Positions 47,460 to 57,172 are shown, counted from the stretch's first letter. The stretch is DNA of 64,000 bases from AC-32 sp963788215 (GCA_963788215.1 CAWBFX010000001.1:124001-188000); one strand, 5' to 3'. Notes: a model not told the origin generated them from the sequence alone. Numbers and translations: made by a program.

Positions 47460-48168
47460 CCGCGCTGCCGTCGAACAACGGCGCAGCGTCTTCCTCCCCC
47501 ACTCTCCGCCTCACGAGCTCGTAGGCGTCGTCCAGGCGCGGCGGCCGCGTCAACCGGTGTCCGTCGGAGGAGACGGCCGCGGCCAGACCGTCTTCGACGA
47601 GGCGCCAACCGATCTCTTCCGCCTCTTCGCCGTGCCGTCCGAGCAAGCTCGTCGCGTTGACCTGCAGCGGCCAGCCGTGCTCGGCAAGCCGCCCCGGGAG
47701 ACCGGGATCCGCCCGAACGGCCTCCGTTCGCTCGGGGTGGGCGACGAGCGGGGTGAGGCCGGCCGCCTCGATGTGCTCAGCAAGCGCCAGGAAGCCGTCT
47801 GCGGGCCCGAGGAAGGGCACCTCGACCAGTACGGCCTCCGTTCCCTCGAGCACGTAGCGCGCCGGCTCCTCGCGTAGCAGGGCTGGCCACGGCGTCAGCT
47901 CCCAGCCGAGCCGCAGCTCGAGCGGTGCGAGCTCCCGCAGCTCCTCGAAGGCCGCTCGAACCGCCCGCTCCCGCGCTTGGGTGAGCGGGACCATCGGCGA
48001 GACGTGCGGCGTCGCGTAGAGCACCTCCGTGCCGGTCCGTGCGGCCAGCTCGCAGAGCTCGAGCCCCTGCGCGAGCGTCTGGGCGCCGTCGTCACCCGAC
48101 GGAACGACGTGCGAATGGAGGTCGACGAAGGGCGGGGCCACCCCTTGACCGTACCCGTCGCGGGGGTG

Positions 48169-49119
48169 TTACTCGCCGCGCAGGTAGAGCTGAAGCGCTG
48201 GAGCGACCACCCGAAGCTCGCGCAGGGCGCGCGACTCGAGCTGCCGGACACGCTCGCGGGTGATGCCGAGGTCGGCGCCCACCTCTTCGAGCGTCTGGGG
48301 ATGCTCGCCGTCGAGCCCGAAACGGCGCGAGAGCACGTGCCGCATCCGCGGTGCGAGCCGGCCTAGCGCGATCGAGAGCTCGGCTGAGCGCAGGTTGACG
48401 GCGGTGGCGTCGTCGGGCCGGTCGGAATTCGTGTCCTCGATCAGGTCGCCGTAGAGGCTCTCGCCGTCGCCGACGGGCGTCTCCAGGCTGACCGGGTCCT
48501 CGACGAGCTCGAGCAGCGCACGAACGCGCTCGGGCGGGAAACCGCTCTCCTTCGCGATCTCGGGCAGCGTCGCCTCGCGGTTCAGCTTCTGGGCGAGGAC
48601 GCGGCGGGCACGCATGACCTTGCGCACCTGCTCGGCCACGTGGACCGGGAGCCGGATGGTCCGCCCCTGGTCGGCGAGCGCACGCGTGATCGACTGCCGG
48701 ATCCACCAGGTCGCGTAGGTCGAAAGCTTGTAGCCGAGCTTGTAGTCGAACTTCTCGACCGCTCGGATCAGGCCGAGATTCCCCTCCTGGATCAAATCGA
48801 GGAGCGGGACGCCGGCCTTCGTGTAGTTCCGCGTGATCGACATCACCAGGCGGAGGTTGCACTCGATCAGCTTGCGCTTAGCAGCCTCATCGCCCTCGTC
48901 CTTGAGGCGGGCGAGCTCGCGCTCCTCGGCGGGAGTCAGGAGGCGCCCGTCGCCGATCTGGCGGACGTAAAGCTTCAGTGGGTCGGCGGTCTGCGGCTCG
49001 GTCGGAGCTTCGACCTCTTCGGGCTCGTCGACCGGGTCGAGCGCCGGCACGACCTCGAGCTTCGGTTCCTCGGAGACCTCGGGCTCGGGGAGCGTGTCAG
49101 GGAGCGGCCGCTGCGCCAT
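48169..49119 (-). CDS. RNA polymerase sigma factor, sigma-70 group 1/2
   Basis: 316 residues. An acidic, Pro/Glu-rich N-terminus of about 45 residues precedes DPLKLYVRQIGDGRLLTPAE, LRLVMSITRNYTKAGVPLLD and YATWWIRQSITRALADQGRT, then LSRRFGLDGEHPQTLEEVGA and ITRERVRQLESRALRELRV. Like the other sigma gene it has full regions 1.2 to 4.2. Which of the two is the housekeeping factor cannot be told here. The upstream region (49120-49304) is divergent with the amidotransferase gene. Confidence 0.93.
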   Translation of the reverse strand: MAQRPLPDTLPEPEVSEEPKLEVVPALDPVDEPEEVEAPTEPQTADPLKLYVRQIGDGRLLTPAEERELARLKDEGDEAAKRKLIECNLRLVMSITRNYTKAGVPLLDLIQEGNLGLIRAVEKFDYKLGYKLSTYATWWIRQSITRALADQGRTIRLPVHVAEQVRKVMRARRVLAQKLNREATLPEIAKESGFPPERVRALLELVEDPVSLETPVGDGESLYGDLIEDTNSDRPDDATAVNLRSAELSIALGRLAPRMRHVLSRRFGLDGEHPQTLEEVGADLGITRERVRQLESRALRELRVVAPALQLYLRGE

Positions 49120-49304
49120 GTCCGTCCTATCGGCGCGCCCTCTCCCTCACTTGAGGTATGCCTCCACCCGCAAGAGGGATCAGGGATCGCCGCGGCGAAT
49201 CCGAGTGGACAAGAGTGACTAACTGCGGGCCGATCCCTTCGTCACACTCCGTGGCGGCAGCGTTAGAAGCTGTCCGCCTCGTGGTAGGGGTCTTCTAAGA
49301 ACAA

Positions 49305-50096
49305 ATGTGTGGCATTGCCGGATACAGCCTGAGCGCCTCCAGTTCCGTGGAGAAAACGCTCGCTGCGCAGGCGCTCCTTGCGGGGATCGCCGAGCGCGGC
49401 GCCGACGCGGTCGGATATGCGTACGCCGGCCCCAGCCTGCAGGTTCAGATCCACAAACAGCGTTCCGGGGCCAGCAAGTTCCTCGACCAGCTCCTTCTCC
49501 CTGCGAACGCAACGGAGACGCTTCTCCACGTCCGCGACTACACGAAGGGCCATCCGCGGATCGAGGCCAACAACCACCCGATCCGCCACGGCACCGTCGT
49601 CGGCGTCCACAACGGGATCATCTTCAACGACGACGAGCTGATGGACGAGCACGGCTTCGAGCGCGCCGAGCCGCAGATGACCGTCGACTCCGAGGCGATC
49701 TTCGCGCTCGCCGAGGGCACCGACGGCTCGGCGAAGGCGCTGGAGCAGCTGCGCGGCTCGATGGCGACCGCCTGGCTCGACGACCGCCGTCCCGGTGAGC
49801 TCTTCCTCGCCCGCGGAGTCGGCCGCCCGCTCTGGGTCGGCGCCGCCCGCGAGGAGCTCTTCTTCGCCTCGACGAAGCACGCGCTCGAAGTCGTCGAGCG
49901 CTACCTGGAGCTCAAGTTGCGCAAGCGCGAGGTCTCGGAAGGCACCCTCGTCCGCGTCAGCGCCGGCGCGGAGGTCGGGCGCGAGCGTTTCCGACCCGAC
50001 CGGAACTTCCAGGAACGGCCGCTGCCGGCCGTACGGGCACCGCACGAGGCGCGCTCGTGCCTGCGCCGGCTCGCGACGCTGGCAGCAGCGCTCTAG
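49305..50096 (+). CDS. Class II glutamine amidotransferase domain protein
   Basis: 263 residues. The mature N-terminal Cys2 nucleophile is in CGIAGYSLSASSSVEKTLAA. ERGADAVGYAYAG, ETLLHVRDYTKGHPRIEANN, HPIRHGTVVGVHNGIIFNDD and TVDSEAIFALAEG are the GATase II pattern as in PurF/GlmS. Only the amidotransferase domain is present, with no synthase partner domain, so ammonia may be passed to another protein. The substrate is unknown. The 3' end overlaps the convergent repeat protein by four bases. Confidence 0.85.
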   Translation: MCGIAGYSLSASSSVEKTLAAQALLAGIAERGADAVGYAYAGPSLQVQIHKQRSGASKFLDQLLLPANATETLLHVRDYTKGHPRIEANNHPIRHGTVVGVHNGIIFNDDELMDEHGFERAEPQMTVDSEAIFALAEGTDGSAKALEQLRGSMATAWLDDRRPGELFLARGVGRPLWVGAAREELFFASTKHALEVVERYLELKLRKREVSEGTLVRVSAGAEVGRERFRPDRNFQERPLPAVRAPHEARSCLRRLATLAAAL

Positions 50097-50776
50097 CGCA
50101 GCCGCCCGTCCGGCGCGACTTTCGTTCCTACTTCCACCAGCTTCTCGCGGATGAGGAACTGGAAGGTCGACCACGCGCCTCTGCGGCCTTCGAACATCCG
50201 GTAGATCTGCCACTCGGTCATGAGCGACTCGTCGGCGCGGCGCGCGTCGGCCCAGTCCGCGAACTTCGGTAGCCGCTTCAGCTTCCGCGCCAGCTCGACG
50301 CCCTGCTCCAGGGCGCGTTCGAGCCTCTCCTCCCCCACCGGGACGTCGAAGCCCGCTTCCCGGAGCGCGTTTGCCAGCGACCCGAACGTGTGCCAGTAGA
50401 GCGACTTGGAGGGCATCCGGCCGCGGTGCTCCTCGATGTCGCGCGCCGTGGGGACCCGGCCGAGCTCCTCCCCCAGGCCCTTGAGCAGGTCGAGGAGCTC
50501 CTCGCGCGTCGCAAAGCGCCTCGGGACCAGCCCTGCCGTGCGCTTGGCCTCGTTCCAGCTGCCGAAGTGCTCGATGACGGTCTGCGGGTGCACCGAGGTC
50601 TCGGGATCGGCCGCGAACTCCCGCATCGTCGGCGATCGCCCCAGCCGCTTGGCCGACGCGGCCAGCTCCTCGAGGATCTGCTCGTCGGTGTAGCGCTTGC
50701 GGATGCCGGCCTGGAACTCGGCCAGGGCCTTGCGGTCGATGCCCGCGAGCGCGCGATACTGGGGCTTGCGCGCCAT
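50093..50776 (-). CDS. Protein with homing-endonuclease-associated repeats
   Basis: About 227 residues built of repeats of roughly 50 residues: LAASAKRLGRSPTMREFAAD with VIEHFGSWNEAKRTAGLVPR, and LGEELGRVPTARDIEEHRGR with LYWHTFGSLANALREAGFDV, plus weaker copies. This is the pattern of the HNH/homing-endonuclease-associated repeat, a small DNA-binding helical unit. No nuclease domain is attached. The ATG at 50776 is chosen because the upstream extension is not protein-like. It may be a DNA-binding regulator. Confidence 0.7.
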   Translation of the reverse strand: MARKPQYRALAGIDRKALAEFQAGIRKRYTDEQILEELAASAKRLGRSPTMREFAADPETSVHPQTVIEHFGSWNEAKRTAGLVPRRFATREELLDLLKGLGEELGRVPTARDIEEHRGRMPSKSLYWHTFGSLANALREAGFDVPVGEERLERALEQGVELARKLKRLPKFADWADARRADESLMTEWQIYRMFEGRRGAWSTFQFLIREKLVEVGTKVAPDGRLR

Positions 50777-50843
50777 AGTGAACAAGAATGGTAGAGCATC
50801 CTCACCAGGATGCAAGATTCAGGCTAGCGTTTAGGACCTGTCG

Positions 50844-53579
50844 CTAGGCGGAGGCGAGCGCGGGCTCGCGGGTGCCTTCGTCGTCCAGCCCCTCGAGCGG
50901 CAGGATCCGCTCCAGAGCGGCGACGCAACGCGGGCAGAACTGAGTGCCGGCGGCGCGCCTGAGCTCGTCCAGGGCCTCCCCGGCGGGCCTGGCGGCGCGG
51001 TAGATCCGCGTCGTCAGCATCGAGTCGAGCGCGTCGGCGACGTGGATGATGCGCGCGCCGAGCGGGATCTCCTCGCCCTGGAGGCGGTCGGGGTAGCCGG
51101 TCCCGTCGAAGCGCTCGTGGTGGTGCCGGATGGCCGGAACGGCGTCGTTGAGGAAGCCGAGGCGGTCGATGATGCGTGCGCCTTCGTCGGCGTGGCGCTG
51201 CATCAGCTCCCACTCCTCCGGGGTCAGGCTCGCCGGCTTCAGCAGGATCGCGTCCGGGATAGCCAGCTTGCCGATGTCGTGGAACAGTGCCGCGTGCCCG
51301 AGCAGGTCGAGCTCCGCCTGCGAGAGGCCGAGCTCACGACCGATCGCCAGCGCGAGCTGCTGGACGCGCCGCGAGTGGCCGGCGGTGTAGGCGTCCCGCG
51401 CGTCGACGGTGGCCGAGAGGCTCTCCATCGCGGCCGTCGAGCGCTCGCGCAGGAGCTTGTTCGCGTGCTCGAGCGAGACGTTCTGGGTCTGGATCGTCTC
51501 GGCCGCCTGCCGCAGCTTCTGCGCGCTTCTCTGCGTGTGCCGGAGGTAGGCCTCCTGCGTCTTGCGCATCAGCAGCAGCGGCAGCGCGAAGACGGCCAGC
51601 GCCCAGTAGTTGGCCGTCTGGTAGCCGACCCAGATGACCCCGCCGATGAAGCCGTAGACGAGGTAGTGGGTCGCCAGCCAGGCGAAGCGCTCCTTGAAGA
51701 CCGCGCCCCAGCGCTCGTGGCCCTCGATCGCGACCACGAGGCTGATCAGGCCCATGTTGACGACGTAGTAGGTCGCGCCGGCAGCCACGCCTGCGATGAC
51801 GTAGACGAGGCGCCCGAGGTTGCCGCCGAAGCCCGCGGTGAAGACTCCCGCGGCGGCGAGCGAGGCGAGCGAGAGCGTGCCGACGTTGAACATCACGTAG
51901 TGGAACGGCGAGCGGCGCGCGCTCCACTCGACCGCCGAGATCACGATCGCGAGCGGAATTGCAGCGCGCGGCCCGAACAGAGCGGCGCCGGCGATCGAGC
52001 CGACCGCGCTCACGGAAATGGACCCGTCGTCGACCTCCAGCGCGAGGGCCTGGCCCACGCCGACGAGCGCGACGATCGCGAACAGGCCGATCCAGTCGGT
52101 GCTGTGGCCGTAGACGAAGCCGAGGATGCCCGCCACCGAGCCGATGACGCTCACGAGCCCGACGAAGAGCACCAGCCGGCGCGAGAGGGAGAGGAAACGC
52201 GGGCCGTGCAACGCGTGCGGGCGCGGGTGGCGGCGCTCGCGCTCGGGGGTGATCGTCGGCGTCGGCGGGAGCGGCGCGACGTGCTCGCCTTCCTCGGGAA
52301 CGGCGACAAGGCGGGTCTGGCGCTTCTCCGGGAGGAGGAGCGGCTCCGTGCTCGCGTCGAGGACGCGGTTGCGGCCCTGGAGCTTGGCGCGGTAGACCGC
52401 GAGGTCGGCCTGGTGGATCAGCTCGTTCGCGTCGGAGCCGTCGCGCGGGAAGCCCGCGACGCCGATCGAGACCGTCGCCTTGATCGGTTCGCTCGAGGTC
52501 TCGACGTCGAACGAGCGCATCGCGACCTGCCGGCGAATCCGCTCCGCGATCTCGAAGGCCTGCTCCGGCTGCGTCTCCGGGAGCAGGATCGCGAACTCCT
52601 CGCCTCCGAAGCGGGCCGGGACGTCGTAGTGGCGCAGCTCGGCGCGGAAGACCTCGGCGATGCCCTGCAGGACGGCGTCGCCCGCGAGGTGGCCGTACGT
52701 GTTGTTGATGTCACGCAGAAGGTCGAGGTCGGCCATGATCAGGGCGAGCGGCCGCTCGAAGCGGGCGGCCCGCGTCAGCTCCTCGTTCAGGGCGGTGGCG
52801 AAGTGACGCGCGTTGAAGAGCCCCGTCTTCGCGTCGACGCGCGCCTCCTCCTGGAGCCGCGGCACCGACAGTGAGCGGTGGATCAGCAGCAGCGGGGCCA
52901 CGGCGAACGGGATCAGCCACGGGTTGCCGTGCCAGAACGCGGCAGTCGCCACGCCGAGCATCGCGAGCACGACGTCGGTCGAGAGGCTCGGAAACGACAG
53001 CAGGCCCGACTCGCGCAGCGAGTGGCCGTTCGCGAGGTGCAGCATCGGAGCCATCAGGAAGTGGTTGACGGCGACCATCGAGGCCGCGGCCGCGAGGCCG
53101 GCGAGCGCGTAGGACACGCGCGGGCCGAGCGGGAGGTTGTTGACGATGACGTGGAAGCTCCCCCACGCCGCCAGCATCGCGAGCGTCCAGTTGCAGATGT
53201 TGAAGATCTGGATGTACCAGGCGCTGCGCGTCTTCAGCCACTCCGGAATGTGATGGAGAACGCCGATCAGCGCGACGAGCCCCGGCGAGAGCAGCATCGC
53301 GGCCGGGATCAGGAAGACGATGGTTGTGTGGTACGACTGGTTGCGCGACGGCATGCGGACGACGAACAGCTGCGCCGTCGCCGCGATGATGCCGAGGATC
53401 GCGAAGGTCGTCCAACCGGGGGTCGACGAGCCCAGGTGCGCGAGGGCCGGAATCGCCGAGGCGGCCGTCGCCAGGCCGACCAGGATGAAGTACACAGCAG
53501 CCCTCGGCGCCAGCTTCGGCACCTCGGAAGGCCCGTCGCCGAGCAGCTCGTTCTCGAGAGAGGTTGGGAACGCGCTCAT
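50844..53579 (-). CDS. Fused GGDEF/HD-GYP c-di-GMP protein with two membrane modules
   Basis: 911 residues. The first membrane module (about residues 25-235, six or more helices) leads to a GGDEF domain near residue 320 with active RFGGEEFA and an RxxD inhibitory site (RHYD) five residues before it. A Pro-rich linker and a second, similar membrane module (about 465-680) follow. Then a coiled coil and an HD-GYP domain with LFHDIGKLAIPDAILLKPAS and IRHHHERFDGTGYPDRLQGE. It should both make and break c-di-GMP. The two halves look like two complete membrane sensors joined head to tail. Confidence 0.9.
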   Translation of the reverse strand: MSAFPTSLENELLGDGPSEVPKLAPRAAVYFILVGLATAASAIPALAHLGSSTPGWTTFAILGIIAATAQLFVVRMPSRNQSYHTTIVFLIPAAMLLSPGLVALIGVLHHIPEWLKTRSAWYIQIFNICNWTLAMLAAWGSFHVIVNNLPLGPRVSYALAGLAAAASMVAVNHFLMAPMLHLANGHSLRESGLLSFPSLSTDVVLAMLGVATAAFWHGNPWLIPFAVAPLLLIHRSLSVPRLQEEARVDAKTGLFNARHFATALNEELTRAARFERPLALIMADLDLLRDINNTYGHLAGDAVLQGIAEVFRAELRHYDVPARFGGEEFAILLPETQPEQAFEIAERIRRQVAMRSFDVETSSEPIKATVSIGVAGFPRDGSDANELIHQADLAVYRAKLQGRNRVLDASTEPLLLPEKRQTRLVAVPEEGEHVAPLPPTPTITPERERRHPRPHALHGPRFLSLSRRLVLFVGLVSVIGSVAGILGFVYGHSTDWIGLFAIVALVGVGQALALEVDDGSISVSAVGSIAGAALFGPRAAIPLAIVISAVEWSARRSPFHYVMFNVGTLSLASLAAAGVFTAGFGGNLGRLVYVIAGVAAGATYYVVNMGLISLVVAIEGHERWGAVFKERFAWLATHYLVYGFIGGVIWVGYQTANYWALAVFALPLLLMRKTQEAYLRHTQRSAQKLRQAAETIQTQNVSLEHANKLLRERSTAAMESLSATVDARDAYTAGHSRRVQQLALAIGRELGLSQAELDLLGHAALFHDIGKLAIPDAILLKPASLTPEEWELMQRHADEGARIIDRLGFLNDAVPAIRHHHERFDGTGYPDRLQGEEIPLGARIIHVADALDSMLTTRIYRAARPAGEALDELRRAAGTQFCPRCVAALERILPLEGLDDEGTREPALASA

Positions 53580-53711
53580 AGGCCTCCGCGCTTAAAGCCG
53601 GTCATGGTGAGCCAAGCCGCCGCATACAGCACCACACGACGCAAGCTAGGCCGGGCGGCCATGGGTCACATCCCCCATTTTCGGTACACCCTGCAAATCC
53701 CCCAAAAAGGT

Positions 53712-53738
53712 GAGGGGCCGGGAGTGTCCCGGCCCCTC
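53712..53738 (-). terminator. Rho-independent terminator of the subtilase gene
   Basis: GAGGGGCCGGGA (53712-53723) and TCCCGGCCCCTC (53727-53738) form a perfect 12-bp stem with a 3-base loop. Read on the minus strand the stem is followed by ACCTTTTT. It lies 26 bases after the protease stop. Confidence 0.85.
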
Positions 53739-53764
53739 GTGTCGGACTCAGTTCACGGCAGCCG

Positions 53765-55609
53765 CTAGGGGGTGCCGCCCCCGTCCGTCGAGCCTGTGTC
53801 ATCGAGCGCCGCGCTCACGTCTGCCGGCAGATCGTCCGGCGAAGGCGCGATGTCCGGGTCGGCCATGATCTGCGCCGCCTGCTCCGGCGTCAGGTCGTAG
53901 CCGCCGTCCTGGTTGGCATCGCCCTCCGCCGCGTCCTCGTAGGAGCTGTCCGCCCACGAGACGTCCGCCCAGGAGACGTCGGCCCACGAGACCGCGTCCC
54001 ACGAGACGTCGGCCCAGGAGACCGCGCTCCAGGAGGCATCGGCCCATGAGACGGAGTCCCACGAGACCGCGTCCCAGGAGACGCTCGCCTTGACCGCGTC
54101 CGACCAGCTGACCGCGTTGAACGACTTCCCGTTGACGAGGTCGTTCGCGAGGTACCGGTTGAGCGCCTGATTCGGGTTGGGCGCCGACCTCAGCACGGCC
54201 GCCTTGCTCATCTGGATCTCGCCCACGCCGACCGAGCCGAGCGTGGCCTCGGGCACCGGCTTCGCCGACACCATCAGCAGTCCCTTGACCTGGTCGGGCG
54301 TGTACGTCGGGTTGTTGGCGATGATCTGCGCCGCCGCACCCGCGATCACGGGCGCCGCGAACGACGTGCCCGAGAGCTGGATGTACCCGGGCGCGACGAC
54401 CTTGTCCGGCCGCTCGGCCGGGAGCGTCGAGCCAGCCGGCACCGGACCGATCATGTAGCGGCCCGGGGCCGAGATGTCCGGCTTCATGAAGCCGTCCGGA
54501 GTGCGGCCCCAGGCCGACCACGGAGCGTTGAAGTCGTCAAACCGGCTGTTCGTGCCGCCGATGTCGATGGCGCCGACGGTGATCACGAACGGGTCGTTGC
54601 CAGGCGCGTAGAGGACGCCGCTCGGCTTGTCCGCGAAGCCGTAGTTGCCGGCTGCCGCGACGACGGTGACGCCGTTGAACCAGAGCTGCTCGACCGCCTT
54701 GTCCAGCGGGTCGGTCGTGAAGCTGCTCGGCGTGGCGGAGTGCAGCGAGAGGTTCGCGACCTTGATGTTGTACCGGGCCTTGTTCGCCAGCACCCACTGG
54801 CAGCCCGCGATCACGTCGCTCGTGCGGGCAACTCCTTCGTTGTCCATCACGTCGACCGAGACCAGGTTCGCCTGCGGGGTGGCGCCGGCGTAGCCGGGCG
54901 CTCCGCCGGCGGCGATGCCGGCCACGAAGGTGCCGTGCCCGCGGCCGTCGCCGGGCGTCGTGTTGTTCGGCATCGTCGAGAGGTTGACGCTCGCCAGGAC
55001 GCGACCGCCGAAATCGGCGCGGTCGGCCTGGATGCCAGAGTCGATCACCGCGATCGTCGGCGCGTTCGCACCCGTGACAGGCGCTCTCGGACCGCTCCAG
55101 TTCGCGGAGACACCGGACTCGTACGGCCAGAGCTGGCTCGACGTGTAGCCGCTCGTGTGCACGGCTGCGTCAGGCGTGATCGTCAGGCCCGGGATCTTCT
55201 TGAGGTCGTCGATCTTCTTGAGGTGAAGGTCGACGGAAATCCCGTTTACGAGCCCGAGGTTCTTGTCGACGCTGTCGCCGGCCTTGGCGAGCAGCGCCTT
55301 GACCTGCCCCATGCTCGTGTCGAGCGTCGGGTCGGCCGTGATGATCACGGGCTCCTTCGGGTTCCCTTTGCCCTTCGCCAGTTGGTCGAGGACCGGGGAG
55401 ACGTACGTCGGGTTCCCCTTGCCCTTGCCGCTGTTTCCGTCCGAGCTCGCTGCAAGAGGCACGCTGATCGCCAGCATCGCCACGAGTGCGGTGACGAAGC
55501 CGCGGCCGCCCTTGCCCCAGAGCGCATTCGAACGAGTCTCGCCGCCGCGGTTGCCTGTGCCCCACAGCGCGCTCGACCGCTGTTCTGCTCGCTTACCGGT
55601 CATCCGCAC
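53765..55609 (-). CDS. Secreted subtilase (S8) with VSW pentapeptide repeats
   Basis: 614 residues. The N-terminus carries two short copies of [S/N]ALWGxGxRG (SSALWGTGNRGG and SNALWGKGGRG), then a hydrophobic signal-like segment FVTALVAMLAISVPLAASS. An inhibitor-like prodomain follows, then the subtilisin domain with AVIDSGIQADRAD (Asp), GRGHGTFVAGIAAG (His) and QLSGTSFAAPVIAGAA (Ser). After the catalytic domain come about ten tandem pentapeptides of the form (A/D)(A/D/S)VSW, and a Asp/Pro/Gly-rich acidic tail. It is secreted or surface-bound. A terminator follows the gene. Confidence 0.9.
   Translation of the reverse strand: MRMTGKRAEQRSSALWGTGNRGGETRSNALWGKGGRGFVTALVAMLAISVPLAASSDGNSGKGKGNPTYVSPVLDQLAKGKGNPKEPVIITADPTLDTSMGQVKALLAKAGDSVDKNLGLVNGISVDLHLKKIDDLKKIPGLTITPDAAVHTSGYTSSQLWPYESGVSANWSGPRAPVTGANAPTIAVIDSGIQADRADFGGRVLASVNLSTMPNNTTPGDGRGHGTFVAGIAAGGAPGYAGATPQANLVSVDVMDNEGVARTSDVIAGCQWVLANKARYNIKVANLSLHSATPSSFTTDPLDKAVEQLWFNGVTVVAAAGNYGFADKPSGVLYAPGNDPFVITVGAIDIGGTNSRFDDFNAPWSAWGRTPDGFMKPDISAPGRYMIGPVPAGSTLPAERPDKVVAPGYIQLSGTSFAAPVIAGAAAQIIANNPTYTPDQVKGLLMVSAKPVPEATLGSVGVGEIQMSKAAVLRSAPNPNQALNRYLANDLVNGKSFNAVSWSDAVKASVSWDAVSWDSVSWADASWSAVSWADVSWDAVSWADVSWADVSWADSSYEDAAEGDANQDGGYDLTPEQAAQIMADPDIAPSPDDLPADVSAALDDTGSTDGGGTP
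53940..54115 (-). repeat. 15-bp tandem repeat encoding VSW pentapeptides
   Basis: A run of about ten 15-base units of the type GACGTCGGCCCAGGA (plus-strand view) inside the subtilase gene. They encode ADVSW, DAVSW, DSVSW, SAVSW and ADASW. The units differ at synonymous and first-residue positions, so this is an old expanded array and may vary in copy number between strains. Confidence 0.8.
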
Positions 55610-55798
55610 CTTCCGTTCTCCTTTCCGCGCTCTCGCGCGGGCCGCATGTCATTTGAGGTCTGCGCCGCCGGGCGTAGGCCCGCGCCGCAAAGAACATGCG
55701 GAACCTAGGTGCGTCGGGCGGCCGCCTTCATCCCCCGGCAGGGGGAGAGCGGGCCCAAGTTCCCTCGAACGAGGGATCGGAGCGGTAGCGTCCCCGCG

Positions 55799-57172
55799 AT
55801 GGCGCTCCGAGTGCCCCTTTCGGCCGAGATTCTGCTCGCCCGGGCCGCCGCCGGGCTCTCCCGCCTGGCCGGCGCGGGCGGCGGCACGACGGTGCCGGGA
55901 AAGCTGCTCTGGAAGCTCGATCCAGGGGCTGTCGACCTGCTCGGGGAGCGCCTTGCGGCCGGTAGCGCGCTCATTTCCGCGACGAACGGCAAGACGACCA
56001 CGTCGGCGATGGCCGCCCGCATCCTCGGCCCGTCGTTCCGCCTCGCGCACAACCACTCAGGCGCCAACCTCGTCTCCGGGGTCGCCTCCGCCCTGCTCGC
56101 CTCGCCCGACGCGCAGCTCGGGCTCTTCGAGGTGGACGAGGGGGCGCTACCCGAGGTCGCGAGGAGGCTGCAACCGCGCGCCGTCTGCCTCGGCAATCTC
56201 TTCCGCGACCAGCTCGACCGCTACGGCGAGCTCGAGCTCGTGGCGGCGCGCTGGCGGGAAACGGTCTCCGCCCTTCCGGAAGGAGCTGCGCTCGTCGTGA
56301 ACGCGGACGACCCCCAGGTCGGCGATCTCGCGCGTTCGCGTCCGGCGGCGACGTTCGGCCTGGACGACCCCCGGCACTCCTCCCCCGGTCTGCAGCATGC
56401 GGCCGATTCAAAGTGGTGCGTCCGCTGCGGAACGCCGTACACGTACGACGCCGCCTATATCGGCCATCTCGGCGCATACCGCTGCGAGGCGTGCGGGCAC
56501 GCGCGGCCGCCGTTGGACGTGGCCGCACGGCGGATCGAGCTGAACGGGCTCGAGTCGGTCTCGTTCGACCTCGACACGCCGGAAGGGAGCCGCCGCGTCG
56601 AGCTCGGCGTGCCGGGTCTCTACAACGTCTACAACGCGCTTGCGGCCGCCTCGCTCGCGCGGGCGCTCGGCGCGAGCCTCGAGGCTATTGTGGCCGGTTT
56701 GCAGGGCTTTTCGGCGGCGTTCGGGCGCTTCGAGCGGATCGCGATCGGGGACCGGACGCTTCTCGTGTTGCTGATCAAGAATCCCGCGGGGGCGAACGAG
56801 GTCGTCCGCACGCTGGTCGCCGGCGGCGCTCCGGAACTGCTCGTGATCGCCCTGAACGACGAGATCGCGGACGGGCGGGACGTCTCGTGGATCTGGGACG
56901 TCGACTTCGAGCCGCTGCTGGGCGCTCTGGGCCGGCTCGTCGCGACCGGCGAGCGCGCCGCCGAGCTGGCGCTGCGGTTCAAGTACGCGGGGCTGCCGGC
57001 GCACCGGATCGAGGTCGTGCCGGAGCTCGAGCGGGCGCTCGACCGCGGGCTCGAGCTGACGCCGCCGGGGTCGGAGCTCGTCGCCCTGCCCACGTACACG
57101 GCGATGCTCGCGCTGCGGGACCTCGTCGCGCGGCGCGGCTTCGTGCGGCCGTACTGGGAGCGTGCGGCGTGA
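55799..57172 (+). CDS. murT: MurT-type Mur ligase (lipid II isoglutaminyl synthase subunit)
   Basis: 457 residues. The Mur ligase ATP site is LISATNGKTTTSAMAARILG, with FEVDEGALPEVARRL and NLFRDQLDRYGELE. A zinc ribbon insertion (CVRCGTPYTYDAAYIG with CEACG) and the C-terminal DUF1727 domain (NDEIADGRDVSWIWDVDFEP) are MurT hallmarks. With GatD it amidates the D-Glu of lipid II to D-isoglutamine. TAGCGT at 55786-55791 precedes the ATG. The gatD start overlaps as GTGA. Confidence 0.95.
   Translation: MALRVPLSAEILLARAAAGLSRLAGAGGGTTVPGKLLWKLDPGAVDLLGERLAAGSALISATNGKTTTSAMAARILGPSFRLAHNHSGANLVSGVASALLASPDAQLGLFEVDEGALPEVARRLQPRAVCLGNLFRDQLDRYGELELVAARWRETVSALPEGAALVVNADDPQVGDLARSRPAATFGLDDPRHSSPGLQHAADSKWCVRCGTPYTYDAAYIGHLGAYRCEACGHARPPLDVAARRIELNGLESVSFDLDTPEGSRRVELGVPGLYNVYNALAAASLARALGASLEAIVAGLQGFSAAFGRFERIAIGDRTLLVLLIKNPAGANEVVRTLVAGGAPELLVIALNDEIADGRDVSWIWDVDFEPLLGALGRLVATGERAAELALRFKYAGLPAHRIEVVPELERALDRGLELTPPGSELVALPTYTAMLALRDLVARRGFVRPYWERAA

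Noticed and set aside
53580..53711. c-di-GMP riboswitch upstream of the GGDEF/HD-GYP gene
   Set aside because: No GEMM-type core or conserved loop was found in the leader.
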